Shown here in pieces: positions 11,036 to 21,684 of a stretch of DNA of 64,000 bases; position 1 is the stretch's first letter; each line of letters starts with the position of its first letter. The notes under the pieces are model-generated. The model did not search any database. It had not been told where the DNA came from and saw nothing but the letters and a program-made list of their open reading frames with translations. The position numbers were made by a program, and so were the translations under genes. Source of the DNA: Antilocapra americana (lineage: Eukaryota > Chordata > Mammalia > Artiodactyla > Antilocapridae); assembly GCA_007570785.1 (NCBI GenBank), contig ML662449.1, positions 14,220,491 through 14,284,490 of the forward strand, in the 5' to 3' direction.

Positions 11036-11637
11036 AATCCAAAAACCATAAACAAATGAAAAAACCTTCTGCAGTAATCCTTTGTATACTTTTCACCCAA
11101 ATTCATTTCAATGATTGTTAATATTTGCCCATATTTGCTTAATCTATACATGTATTTTATTGTTGTAGAATCATCTACATTGTAGACATCATGACACTCC
11201 ACCCTAAATATTTTATCATACATCTTCTAAGAATAAGGACAATTTTGTGTATAAGATATATAAGAAACATAACAATTTCAAAGTATCATCTCATATAAAG
11301 TCCATATTTCAACTTCTCAAATTGTAGTTAAGATGTCTTTTGTAATTGCCTTTTTACAACCAGGAGCCAAATCGAGGTTCACATAATACATTTAGATATT
11401 ATGCCTGTTTATAATCTTTTAATTTAGAATAATCTTCCCACTTTTTCTTGTCATAATCTTTGTGTAGACCAGTTGTCTTACAGAATGTTTTAAAATTTCT
11501 GGATTTGTTTGATTGCTTCCTTGCAATCAATATTGTTGCTATCAAATAGTCTTCTATCTCTTTATTTCTTGTAAAACAGGAGTTAGGTCTAAAGACTTGA
11601 TTAGGTTCAGGTTTGACTTTTGATACAATAGTTTGCC
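11036..11637 (-). mobile_element. Old L1M-type 3' UTR, antisense
   Basis: Diverged AT-rich sequence resembling the antisense 3' UTR of old mammalian L1. Landmarks are the 'tacacttttcaccc' region, 'cagttgtcttacagaatgtt' and 'ttgattaggttcagg'. A second diverged copy of the same region lies at 41370-41925. The exact family is uncertain. Confidence 0.55.
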
Positions 11638-11935
11638 AGACTTCCTTGGTGGTACAGTGAATAAGAATCCACCTGCAAATGCAGGGCACATGGGTTCTAT
11701 CCCTGGTCCAGGAAGACCCCACATGCTGCAGAGCAATTAAGCCCGTGAGCTGCAACTACGGAGCCTGGGTGCTGCAATTACTAAAGCCTGCGTGCCCTAA
11801 AGCCCACGCTCTGCAACAAGAGAAGCCACTGCAGTGAGAAGCAAAATCAGAAGGAAGAGTAGTCCCTACTTGCCCCAGCTAGAGAAAGCCCGCCTGCAGC
11901 AATGAAGACAGTGCAACCAAAAATACAATTTTTTA
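11638..11935 (+). mobile_element. CHR-type SINE, long form
   Basis: Full-length long CHR SINE: tRNA-like head with box B near 11694 ('ggttctatccctgg'), body 'gcaacaagagaagccactgc', and end 'gtgcaaccaaaaatacaa'. Long CHR elements are shared by ruminants, hippos and whales, so this is older than the Bov-tA copies around it. Confidence 0.88.
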
Positions 11936-12094
11936 AAAAGATGATAGTTTCCTATCTCGTTTGCCTCCATGTAGACCTATTTTCCTGCCTTTCTCTCTCA
12001 TACCATAAAGGCTTGTGTGGCCACGGTCTGTGAAGGCCACAAATATCAATAAGACAGTTTGTCCTAAGAGGGATGAATGAATGAAGCAGCATCC

Positions 12095-12640
12095 TTTATC
12101 AGCCAGTAAATACTTAGTAACTGCTACAGGGAGCCGGGTACCATGCTAGGTGCTGGGTACACAGTAGTAAGCTATATGTAAACATGGTCCTGCTTCTAAG
12201 GAGTTTGTAGTCTAATAAGTGAGTCAGAAATTCATGAAAATAATGATTAGTGATAGATGCTATGAAAGAAAAAACACAGGAAATTATAGCTCTCTATAAT
12301 GGGGAAATCTTCCATAATGGGTATACTATTTGGTCTGAGGACTGAAGGATGGGGCAGATATCAAGGAGGTGAAAGTCAAGTGGGGATTAGGGAAGACACG
12401 GCAGTGGGAGGTGGGCTGTAAGAAGTTCATCGATTGGTAGGGCATCTAGGTACACTTGCAGGCAATTACAATCCTCTTCAGTGAAGCTATGAAAGGAGTC
12501 CATGCGACAGATTTGGAGGGTTGGAGGCAGCATCCCTAAGAGAGTGATGTCTGAGCTTAGGCCTGAAGGGTGACAAGTCAGTGGAGATAAACTTAGGCCT
12601 GAAGGGTGACAAGTCAGTGGAGATAAACAGAAGAAAGATG
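12095..12640 (+). repeat. Ancient mammalian interspersed repeat, unassigned
   Basis: Contains the widely repeated core 'taccatgctaggtgctgggt', then 'gtcctgcttctaaggag', then a region of the 'gcctgaagggtgac' type. Diverged pieces of the same kind appear at 45280-45450 and 50740-51110. I recognise the repeat but cannot name its family with confidence. Confidence 0.5.
12556..12627. repeat. Perfect 36-bp tandem duplication
   Basis: Two identical adjacent copies of a 36-bp unit (12556-12591 and 12592-12627), beginning cttaggcctgaagggtgac and ending gataaa. It lies within the ancient repeat. Perfect identity in an otherwise diverged element implies a recent duplication. Confidence 0.97.
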
Positions 12641-12854
12641 GGGAAACAAACAGCTAACTAGTCAGTTATTAGAATGAAATCTCTGGAGGAATTTAGGTTC
12701 AAAAGAATGTTAGTAGTCTAGACAAAATTTTAATCTAGTCAAGATTCTAGACTTAATTCTGGTTTATAGGAAGTAAATTTTAAATCACAGAGGGACTTCT
12801 TAAAAATTAATTTTACTTTTTACAATTTATTATTTCCTTTTATTTATTTATTTA

Positions 12855-12970
12855 TTTTAGCCACGTGGAATGTGGCATGTGGAATCTTAGTTTCCAGACC
12901 AGGGAACTAACCTTGCATCCCCTGCAGTGGAAGCTTGGAGTCTTAGCCACTGGGCAGCTAGGGAAGTCCC
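12855..12970 (-). mobile_element. CHR-type SINE, short form
   Basis: Reverse-orientation short CHR SINE ending agggaagtccc, preceded on its tail side by a (TTTA)n run at 12838-12860. The string aatcacagagg occurs to its left (12782-12793 area) and immediately to its right (12971 onward). That fits a target-site duplication if the irregular AT-rich stretch 12794-12854 is its tail. Confidence 0.85.
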
Positions 12971-12982
12971 AATCACAGAGGA

Positions 12983-13965
12983 GTTTTTCTTTTTCTTTTT
13001 TTTTCCCCCCTTTTATTGTTTTTGCCATACAATGCCATGATATCACCATGGGTTTACATATGCTCCCCCTCCAGAACCCCCCTCCCTCCTCCCTCACCCT
13101 GGGAAATCTCGATGCACCAGCCCTGAGCATCAATCCTGGGCTGGCGATTGATTAGACATATGATAATTAACATGTTTCAATGCCATTCTCCCATATCATC
13201 CCACCCTTACCCTCATCCACAGAGTCCACGAGTCTATTCTATACATCTGCGTTCCTCTTGCTGTCTCGCATGTTGGGTTCTCGTTACCGTCTTTCTAAAT
13301 TCCATATATATGTGTTAATATACTGTATTGTTTTTTTTTTTNNNNNNNNNNNNNNNNNNNNNNNNNNNNNNNNNNNNNNNNNNNNNNNNNNNNNNNNNNN
13401 NNNNNNNNNNNNNNNNNNNNNNNNNNNNNNNNNNNNNNNNNNNNNNNNNNNNNNNNNNNNNNNNNNNNNNNNNNNNNNNNNNNNNNNNNNNNNNNNNNNN
13501 NNNNNNNNNNNNNNNNNNNNNNNNNNNNNNNNNNNNNNNNNNNNNNNNNNNNNNNNNNNNNNNNNNNNNNNNNNNNNNNNNNNNNNNNNNNNNNNNNNNN
13601 NNNNNNNNNNNNNNNNNNNNNNNNNNNNNNNNNNNNNNNNNNNNNNNNNNNNNNNNNNNNNNNNNNNNNNNNNNNNNNNNNNNNNNNNNNNNNNNNNNNN
13701 NNNNNNNNNNNNNNNNNNNNNNNNNNNNNNNNNNNNNNNNNTCAGTTGATGGGCATCTAGGTTGCTTCCATGTCCTGGCTATTGTAAACAATGCGGTGAT
13801 GAACATTGGGGTACACGTGGCTCTTTCAATTCTGGTTTCCTTAGTGTATATGCCCAGCAGTGGGATTGCTGGGTCATATGGCAGGACTATTTGCAGCTTT
13901 TTAAGGAACCTCCACACTGTTTTCCATAGTGGCTGTACTAGTTTGCATTCCCACCAACAGTTTTA
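12983..13965 (-). mobile_element. Young ruminant L1 3' end, antisense, with gap
   Basis: The left side is the reverse of the L1 3' terminus and UTR (poly-T, then 'gttctcgttaccgtctttc'). The right side (13742-13960) is the reverse of ORF2 C-terminus, minus-strand peptide [20 protein letters not shown]. The N gap lies between them, inside the element. It is 5'-truncated. Confidence 0.87.
13342..13741. other. Assembly gap, 400 N
   Basis: Exactly 400 undetermined bases directly after an 11-T run. Both sides belong to one antisense L1, so the missing bases are most likely L1 3' UTR and the true gap size may differ. Long frames across it consist of X residues and mean nothing. Confidence 0.99.
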
Positions 13966-13968
13966 AAT

Positions 13969-14972
13969 CACATTGCCTTAAATTAAAACACCCTAACCAG
14001 CAAAGTTCAGAATTAGAGTCAGACTAAACCAGTGATCTTGTACTGTCAAACAAAACAACTATGGGATCCTGGAAGAAAAGATGGCCTGGTAAAGCTTTTT
14101 ATTCCATTTCACTTTCTTGAATAATCAGGTTAGGCAAGGGCTCAAACTCATTTTTCCCCTAGAATAAATAGCCTTGATATTATTGTTTCTAATATTAATT
14201 CTGATAATTTTTAAAAATTATGTTTTCCCTAAGCCACACAACTAACAAGAAGCAGAGTCAGAATTCAATACAAAGTTCCTGGCTCTAAAGTATCTGATTT
14301 AACCATCATACAACAGTGCCCCTAGTAATAAAGGTACTGATACCTACCAAGGTGAAGGTGAGAGAAAGGCGCTTTCTGCAATACTGAAAAGAAGGAACAG
14401 ATACTCTTTTAGCACAATAAAGACACAGCAGAAACGCCAGCAGGAGGTAAATTGGCCCAGTATGAATGGTCTGGTTATTTTTAGATGCTTGAACAGGAGG
14501 CCAGACCACAGCGGCCAGAAATTTCCATCCCCCACTCTCCTTCAGGAACAGAAAATGACTGTGCTTTTAAGAAATAAAAAGCAATTGGGATCTTTGGAAG
14601 AAGAAACAGAGAAAAGGACTATGGGGAAGAGGAATATGAGAGGAGATAGGAAGGAGAGGTTGGGGCCACCATGTACTCTACATCAGTTAAAATATGAATC
14701 ATGATCCTGAATAAAAAGGTTCACTCACCACATTCCACAATTTTGTATATTCTTCAACAGCCAACTGGACGATAGGAACTTTTGTTAGGAGCTGCTTTGT
14801 TTTGAAACCGTTTTTTTAGGAACTGTTCCATGATGGGATCCCATTAACTTCTGTTAATGTCAGGCACGGTGCCAGGTGCTTCAGATACATTCATTACCTC
14901 TAATCATCTCAATGACCTACCAGACCTACCAGAAGGGGCTCACTGAGGTTTAGTTACTCCTATAAGATCACA
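13969..14972. other. Mostly single-copy stretch with two MIR remnants
   Basis: 14215-14330 is a MIR-like remnant in reverse ('aagccacacaactaacaaga' to 'accatcatacaacag'). 14868-14965 has a weaker one ('gtgccaggtgcttcagata'). The rest (14331-14860) shows no gene or repeat I recognise. Confidence 0.5.
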
Positions 14973-15251
14973 ATGGAGAGGGCAATGACACCCCACTCCA
15001 GTACTCTTGCCTGGAAAATCCCATGGATGGAGGAGACTAGTAGGCTGAAGTCCGTGGGGTCGCTAAGAGTCAGAAAGGACTGAGCGATTTCACTTTCACT
15101 TTTCACTTTCATGCACTGGAGAAGGAAATGGCACCCCACTCCAGTGTTCTTGCCTGGAGAATCCCAGGGATGGGGGAGCCTGGTGGGCTGCCATCTCTGG
15201 GGTCGCACAGAGTCAGACACGACTGAAGCGACTTAGCAGCAGCAGCAGCAT
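14973..15251 (+). mobile_element. Bov-A2 SINE (dimer)
   Basis: Two Bov-A units in tandem (about 14973-15100 and 15118-15235), joined by 'ttcactttcacttttcac' and ending in (AGC)n at 15234-15250. An imperfect duplication of about 11 bp, ataagatcaca / ataaaatcaca, flanks it. Confidence 0.94.
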
Positions 15252-15372
15252 AAAATCACAAAACTGCCAAACCAGAGCACTTTTGAAATTTCCAAGCTAT
15301 CACAGTCTGATAACTTTGTAAAATACATAATTTTGTAAAACACAAAATGAAATTTTAAAGATATACACAATA

Positions 15373-15763
15373 CAGGCATACCTTGTTTAATTGTACTTCA
15401 CAGATACTGCAATTTTTCATTAATTGAAGGCTTATGGAAATCCTGTGCTGTCAGATAGTGGTCAGCTTTTATTTTATCAGTATTTTTAAATTAAGGTATA
15501 TATGTTTTTTTAGACATAATGCTATTGCACACTTAGACCATAGTGTAGTGTAAACTATACCAAAAAAATTGGGAAACAAAAAAAATTGTGTGATTCACTT
15601 TATTGTGGTATTTGCTTTATTGTGGTATTGGGTTGAGCAAAAAGTTCATTCAAGTTTTTCTGTAACATTGCTCAGAAAACCCGAACGAACTTTTTGGTCA
15701 ACCTATATTTGCTTTATTGTGGTGGTCTGGAACCAAACTAGCAATATCTCCCAGGTATGCCCG
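15373..15763 (+). mobile_element. Internally deleted Tigger DNA transposon
   Basis: The left end starts 'caggcataccttg' and the right end finishes 'caggtatgcccg', forming inverted termini. TA dinucleotides flank both sides (15371-15372 and 15764-15765). Between them are a short 5' piece and a 3' piece of Tigger1 type ('agacataatgctattgcaca', 'ggtggtctggaaccaaac'). The transposase gene is missing, so this is a non-autonomous or deleted copy. A mariner hairpin is inserted in it. Confidence 0.8.
15626..15705. mobile_element. Palindromic mariner-derived element (hairpin)
   Basis: An 80-bp near-palindrome flanked by TA. The left arm starts 'ttgggttgagcaaaaagttc' and the right arm holds 'cccgaacgaactttttggtc'. 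The arms pair, leaving a short loop around 15664-15672. This is the terminal-repeat palindrome of the ruminant Tc1/mariner family. The right arm matches the pattern I recall for bovine miR-2284/2285 sequences. A 17-bp direct repeat, tatttgctttattgtgg, lies on both sides (15609-15625 and 15706-15722). Confidence 0.82.
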
Positions 15764-15943
15764 TATAAGCTCAACCTTTTTATTACTCTCCACAGACACT
15801 GCTGTAAATGTTTCTAACACTTTTTTGAATATCTGTACCAATCTTGTCACAGAATGTCACTAGTAGGGATTAACTTCCATAATTACAAACAGGTCATACA
15901 GTTCAACATCAAAACAAACAAACAACCCAATCAAAAAATGGAC

Positions 15944-16033
15944 TCAGTTCAGTTCAGTTCAGTTGCTCAGTCGTGTCCAATTCTTTGAGACCCCATGGAC
16001 TGCAGCATGCCAGGTTTTCCTGTCCATCACCAA
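15944..16033 (-). mobile_element. BovB 3' terminal fragment
   Basis: Only the last ~90 bp of a BovB in reverse: repeated 'cagtt' units, then 'gctcagtcgtgtccaattc', then 'tgtccatcacc'. It is extremely 5'-truncated and inserted in an L1. Confidence 0.88.
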
Positions 16034-16069
16034 TGGGTAGAAATCTAAATGCAAATCAAAACTATAATG

Positions 16070-16390
16070 AGGGGCCTCCCTGATGGCTCAGTGGTAAAGA
16101 TTCTGCTGGCCAATGCAGGAGACATGGGTTTGATCCCTGATCTGGGAAGATCCCACATGCCTCAGAGCAGTTAAGCTCGTGTGCCACGACTGCTGAGCCT
16201 GTGCTCTAGAGCCAGGGAGGTGCAACCACTGAAGCCCATGTGTCCTAGAGCCTGTGCTCCACAACAAGAGAAGTCACTGCAATGAGAAGCCCATGCACGT
16301 CAACAAAGAGTAGCCCCTGCTTGCCACAACTAGAGAAAAGCCCTCACAGCAAGAAGACCCACCACAGCCAAAAATAAAAAAAATAAAAGG
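16070..16390 (+). mobile_element. CHR-type SINE, long form
   Basis: Full-length sense copy with box B 'ggtttgatccctgatc', body 'ccacaacaagagaagtcact', and A-rich end 'cagccaaaaataaaaaaaat'. Inserted in an L1 of the same orientation. Confidence 0.9.
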
Positions 16391-16766
16391 CAAGTGTGTA
16401 AGCAGAAGAGCCAGCATTTAGGGAGAAAAAAAAAATTACAAAGAGGTATCACATCACTCTGGTCAGAATGGCCATCATCAAAAAGTCTACAATAACAACA
16501 GCTGGAGAGGATGTGGGAAAAAGGGAACCCTCTTGTACTGTTGGTGGGAATGAAAATTGGTACAGTCATTATGGAGGTTCCTTAACAAACTAAAAATAAG
16601 AACTACCATATGATCTAGCAATCCCATATATTCAGAGAAAACTATAATTCAAAAAGATAAATGGACCTTCATGTTCACAGCAGCACTATTTACAATAGCT
16701 GAGGCATGAAGGCAATTAAATGTCTATTGACAGATAAATGGATAAAGATGTGGTATAATACATGTG

Positions 16767-16768
<2 letters not shown>

Positions 16769-16801
<33 letters not shown>
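16769..16801. repeat. AC microsatellite
   Basis: About 16 uninterrupted AC units inside the L1 3' region, likely grown from its normal TATAC context. Confidence 0.97.
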
Positions 16802-16804
<3 letters not shown>

Positions 16805-17205
16805 GGAATATTACTCAGCCACTAAAAAGAACAATGCCATTTGCAGCAACATGGATGGAACCAGAGATTATCATAAGAAGTTAGCCAGACAAAGAAAGAT
16901 AAACATCATATGATATCACCTATATGTGGAATCTGAAAAAAAAATACAAATGAATTCATTTATAGGACAGAAATAGACTCAAAGACATAGAAAACAAACT
17001 TAGGGTTCCCAAAGGAGAAGGGGGTGTAGATAAATTAGGAAGATGGAATTAGCATATATACATCACATATAAAATAGATAACTAACAAGGACCTACTGTA
17101 TAGCACAGGGAACTATACGCAGTATTTTGTAATAAACCTATAAGGGAAAATAATCTGAAAATTTATATATATATATATATGACATATACATACATACCTG
17201 CATAT

Positions 17206-17424
17206 ATATGGGCTTCATCCCCTGTGGCTCAGATAGTAAAGAATCTGCCTGTAGTGCAGGAGACCCAGGTTTGATCCCTGGGTCAGGAAGATCCCCTGTA
17301 GAAGGGACTAGCAACCCACTCCAATATTCTTGCCTGGAGAATTCCATGGACAGAGAAGCCTGGTGGGCTACAGTCCATGGGATCACAAAGAGTTGGACAT
17401 GACTGGGCAACTGTCACTTCATGT
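17206..17424 (+). mobile_element. Bov-tA SINE
   Basis: Complete sense element: 'tggctcagatagtaaagaat' head, box B at about 17269, and Bov-A part ending 'gttggacatgactgggcaac'. A TA-rich run precedes it at 17163-17181 and an AC run follows at 17437-17454. Confidence 0.93.
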
Positions 17425-17510
17425 CACATACATATATACACACACACACACACAAAATATTGAGTATAGTCTCCTGTGCTGTACAGTAGGTCCTTGTTAA
17501 CTATCTATTT

Positions 17511-17702
17511 CAGGTGGCTCAGTGGTAAAGAATCCAGCTGAAATGCAGGAGATAAGAGTTTGATCCCTGGGTTGGGAGGAGTCCCTGGAGAAGGAAATGG
17601 CAAGCCACTTCAGCGTTCTTGCCTGGGAAATCCCATGGACAGAGGAGCCTGGTGGGCTACAGTTCATAGGGTTGCAAATAGTCAGATAGGACTGAACACA
17701 CC
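17511..17702 (+). mobile_element. Bov-tA SINE
   Basis: Sense element lacking the first few head bases: 'caggtggctcagtggtaaag' to 'caggactgaacaca'-like end. Inserted just after L1 3' UTR-like sequence at 17455-17500. Confidence 0.9.
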
Positions 17703-18409
17703 GTTGAGGGAAAAAGCAGTTTGCAGGATAATACACACAGTGTGAATGCACTTGTGTTATAGGAATACATAAAACAATACTGTAAATATGGGCATATGTG
17801 CAGATAGGTAAAAGTCATTAAAAAAAATAGAATGAGATACACTCAAAGTGACCACAGAGGTCAACTCTGTATTTTTGCTGGGAAAGAGGAGGAAAAACCA
17901 GGATGGATGGCATTAGTCATAGGAGATTTTAGCCTTAATTGTAAGGTTTAAGTGCTTCTCAAGACAGTGTGTCCACCTACTATTTGTGTAAATTTAAAAT
18001 CAAAGTGAAAGAGCTCCTTGAGTTCAGAAATGTCAACAGACTTTCACCTAGCGGCCAAGGTCTGTGTTCTGAGCTCCTGGAATGGGAAATACCCTCTTAC
18101 TTTTGAATATAATCAATCTCTCTTCCAGTGGCCTGGGCCTCTTGGGCAGCCCTACACTTCTCCCACAGGGCACCCTGGAACTTTGTGGGATATCAGGCCT
18201 GATTAAGACTCGTTACAGACCCTGAAAAAAAGTCTCCTCCCTTCTTTGCATTTATAATTAAAAACAAAAAACCTATGAAAGCAAAGAAATCCTACAAAGA
18301 CTTGATTTTTCCTATGACTATGGTGGTACTTTTGACAGTTGAGAAAAACTAAATCTCTCAAAAAAACTCTGACATAGCTGGAAGCATGCACTCAATTCTG
18401 ACTGAGAGA
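17703..18409. other. Unannotated stretch
   Basis: No gene or repeat recognised. Short frames have no family signature or splice context. Confidence 0.45.
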
Positions 18410-19617
18410 TTTATTGTTGTTCAGTCTCTCAGTCATGCCTGACTCTTTGTGACCGCATGGACTGCAGTGTGCCAGACTCCCTTGTTCTTCACTATCTCCA
18501 GAAGTTTGCTCAACATCATGTCCATTGAGTTGGTGACACTATATGAACATCTCATCATCTGTCTCCCTTTCTCCTTCTGCCCTTAATACTTCCTAGCATC
18601 AGGGTCTTTTCCAATGAACTGGCTCTTCGCATCAGGTGGTCAAAATACTGGAGGTTCAGCTTCAGCATCAGTCCTTCCAATGAACATTCAGGGTTGATTT
18701 CCTTTATGATGGACTGGTTGGCTCTCCTTACAATTCAAGGGACTCTCAAGAGTCTTCTCCAACACTACAATTTGAAAGCATCAATTCTTCAGCACCCAGC
18801 TTTCTTTATGGTTCAACTCTCACATCTGTTCCTGACTACTGGAAAAACTGCAGCTTTGACCATATGGACCTTTGTTGACAAAGTGATGTCTCTACTTTTT
18901 AATATGCTGTCTGAGTTTGTCATAGTTTTCCTTCCAAGGAGTAAGTGTCTTTGAATTTCTTGGCTACAGTCACTATCCACAAAGATTTTGAAGCCCAAGA
19001 AAATAAAATCTGCCACTACTTCTACTTTTTCCCTTTCTGTTTGTCATAGTGATGGGACTGGATGCCACATGATCTTAGTTTTCTGAATGCTGAGCTTTAA
19101 GGCAACTTTTTCCACTCCCCTCTTTCACTTTCATCAAGAGGCTCTTTAGTTCCTCTTCTCTTTCTGCTACTAGAGTGGCATTATCTGCATATCTGAGGTT
19201 GATGATATTTCTCCCAGCAATCTTGATTCGAGCTTGTGACTCATTCAGCCCAGCATTTCGCATGATGTACTCTGCATGTAGGTTTAATAAGCAGGTGACA
19301 AAATACAGCCTTGATGTACTCCTTTTCCTATTTGGAAGCAGTCTGTTGTTCCATGTCCAGTTCTAACTGTTGCTTCCTGTCCTGCATACAGGTTTCTCAA
19401 GAGGCAGGTCAGGTGGTCTGGTATTCCCATCTCTTTCAGAATTTTCCACAGTTTATTGTGATCCACAGAGTCAAAGGCTTTGGCATAGTCAATAAAGCAG
19501 AAATACATGTTTTTCTGGAACTCTCTTGCTTTTTTCAATGATCCAGTGATGTTGGCAATTTGATCTCTGGTTCCTCTGCCTTTTCTAAAACCAGCTCGAA
19601 CACCTGGAAGTTCACTG
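18410..19617 (-). mobile_element. BovB LINE, 1.2 kb, 5'-truncated
   Basis: Reverse-orientation BovB from the 3' terminus (18415, 'gttgttcagtctctcagtca') up to the RT N-terminal region. Minus-strand frames show IDYAKAFDSVDHNKLWKIL at 19284-19538 and the YADN version of the RT catalytic box (YADNATLV) at 19075-19263, so the second catalytic aspartate is lost. Frames are broken between 18813 and 19263. Confidence 0.93.
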
Positions 19618-21446
19618 TTAAGTGGTTTGTTAATTGGCTAAGCTTCCAGGTGCAAAACTAGCTGTGGTGTTCCGCCAACAAAGAATGACCCAGCTGTTAT
19701 GCAGCAACCACTGCTCCCCGGGGGGCTCACACAGGGCAACAGGGACCAGCTGGGTCTTGCCCCTCCAGCAGTGATTCTGGAGCTTCTTGCCCATGGGAGC
19801 TGCAAGTTGATTCTCTCAGGGTCAGGTCCCCAGTGAGGTTTCTCCAGCTCTTCAGGGAACTTCAGAATCAAATTCTCTCAGCTTTTTGCTCAACTGCTCC
19901 CCCTATGTACAGGGAGAGGAAAGGGAACTGTTTGTTAAAACTTTGCCTTACCTTTCCTCATTTATTAAAATTACATACATAAGCACAGATGAAGAGAAGG
20001 ATCAGCTTTCCCCACCTGTCTCAGCAAGGGAACTGGGTGGGTCTGACAACTTGCCCACTGGATACTCCTCAGCTTGAATTATCTGGTTAGTTATTACTTT
20101 CTTATTTACTATTTATTTTACTTCCTGATTGGAAGGGAGCTTTCTCTCTAAACACCCTATGGACCACATTAGAAGTGGTGGTACACTATCTAGCAAATGG
20201 TTACATCTGCAGTTTGATGGATCACACAAAAAGTAACTTACAAAGTGATTTAAGCTTTCTTCCACCTTAGAGGGGATCTGGGGAAAGGTACCTCTTTGAT
20301 CTGAGGTCCAAAGCCAGGTGGACCTTCACTGCCCAGAGGAACCAGCACCTCATCTCTAGCCCCTACCTGGGCTAGTCACTCCAGGTTAGGCTGGGGCTCC
20401 AGGCTGTTACCCTCCATATCTACCTTCCTGGGCGCCACTCTTTGGCTGATGTTGGTTGATAGCAAATACAAACCCTCTGGGCAAAGTTCAGTTTTGCAAA
20501 GTAACAACCTTCACCCCCTTTAAGTCACCACAACTTAAGGCTGCTTTGAGGGAAAGAGCAGGTAGGATTTTTTTTTTTTTTTTTAAAGAACACTCCTTCC
20601 TTCCTGCAGATTGCTTGGGGAAAATAAATGTGAATCTCCTGGACAAACAAGACAAAATTTCTTTTTCTGTTTTCCTCGTTTTCCCTTCCCTTTCCAGAAT
20701 CTAGGCCCTGGGAATTCTCTTCAGGAGGCAGGTAAACGACCCTTTAGAGAACTTCAGACCTCACCTTCCTTCCCAGTCAAGCCAGAATGGGCACACAGTT
20801 CAGCTGCAGAAACTGCCTGTGGCCTCATCTCCTCAGGGAGGGAGGGAGCCTTGGGGTTTGTTAGGTTGCGCAGTCCCATGTCTGTTGGCAGTCACAGGTT
20901 CTCTGACTAGCTATGTTTAGCTTTGTTTGTCTTCCATGGGAACACAACTGATTGAGTCTCCCTTTTCTCAGCTCTTCATTTGCAACAACTCATCACCTAG
21001 ATCCTGAGTCCCAGATGTACAGCCAGATATGATTCAGATTTGTAAACATCCAGACCAAGAGGAAAGGCAGGACCCTTCCATGAAGAGGAGTGACTCTATC
21101 CATTCCTGGACTCATGTTCCCTTTACACCTCCAGATCCAAAGACGTACCTCTTTAATCTTCACAATTTCATCTGATTTTAAAAAGGTTTGGCTTAAAACC
21201 TTTCCTGCCGCCTCCAGCCCCCTCTGACCTTTCTCTCTGCTGAAACTCTCTTAGCAATTATGTTAGCACCATTCAGTTTAGCACTTAATTGGTTACTGAC
21301 CTGAACTGCTTGTAAACTGCTTCATGGTTATTGGTTTTTAGCTTCCTGAGGAGTTCCTAACAGTAGTAATAATGATAATAATAATAGCAGCAGCAAACGT
21401 ATGTGGCAGATCTATGCAGATATTATTCCAGGTGTTTTCTACATAT
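19618..21446. other. Repeat-poor, GC-richer intergenic block
   Basis: 1.8 kb with no SINE or LINE that I recognise, richer in G+C than its surroundings (for example 19690-19860 and 20330-20440). A poly-T run lies at 20570-20584 and an (AAT)n-like run at 21365-21390. No frame here shows a known domain. It could be an old LTR I cannot name, or single-copy regulatory DNA downstream of COMMD1. Confidence 0.45.
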
Positions 21447-21656
21447 TGTGCTCAGTCACGTCACACTGTTTGTAACCCCATGGACTGTAGCCCTCCAGGC
21501 TCCTCTGCCCATGGGATTTTCCAGGCAAGAATACTGGAGTGGGGTGCCATTTCTTACTCTTCGGAATTTCCCCGACCCAGGGATTGAAGCTGCATCTCTT
21601 TGGTCTCGTGCATTAGCAGGCGGATTCTTTACCTCTAGTACTACCTGGGAAGCTTT
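21447..21656 (-). mobile_element. Bov-tA SINE
   Basis: Complete reverse-orientation element from 'gtgctcagtcacgtcacact' to 'ctacctgggaagc'. Confidence 0.92.
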
Positions 21657-21684
21657 TTCTACCTACTAACTCATTTTATTCTCT

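Larger units (their letters stand above)
15905..17200 (+). mobile_element. Sense L1 3' end with nested inserts
   Basis: L1 ORF2 C-terminus and 3' UTR. 'acaacccaatcaaaaaatgg' is at 15922. 'gaatggccatcatcaaaaag' and 'caatggaatattactcagcc' follow, and the 3' UTR includes 'ggacctactgtatagcacag'. It is interrupted by a BovB tail (15944-16033), a CHR SINE (16070-16390) and an AC microsatellite. UTR-like sequence may continue beyond the Bov-tA at 17206 (17455-17500). Confidence 0.82.

Noticed and set aside
13180..13966. Frames of about 190-212 codons on both strands
   Set aside because: They are open only because they run through 400 N bases read as X.
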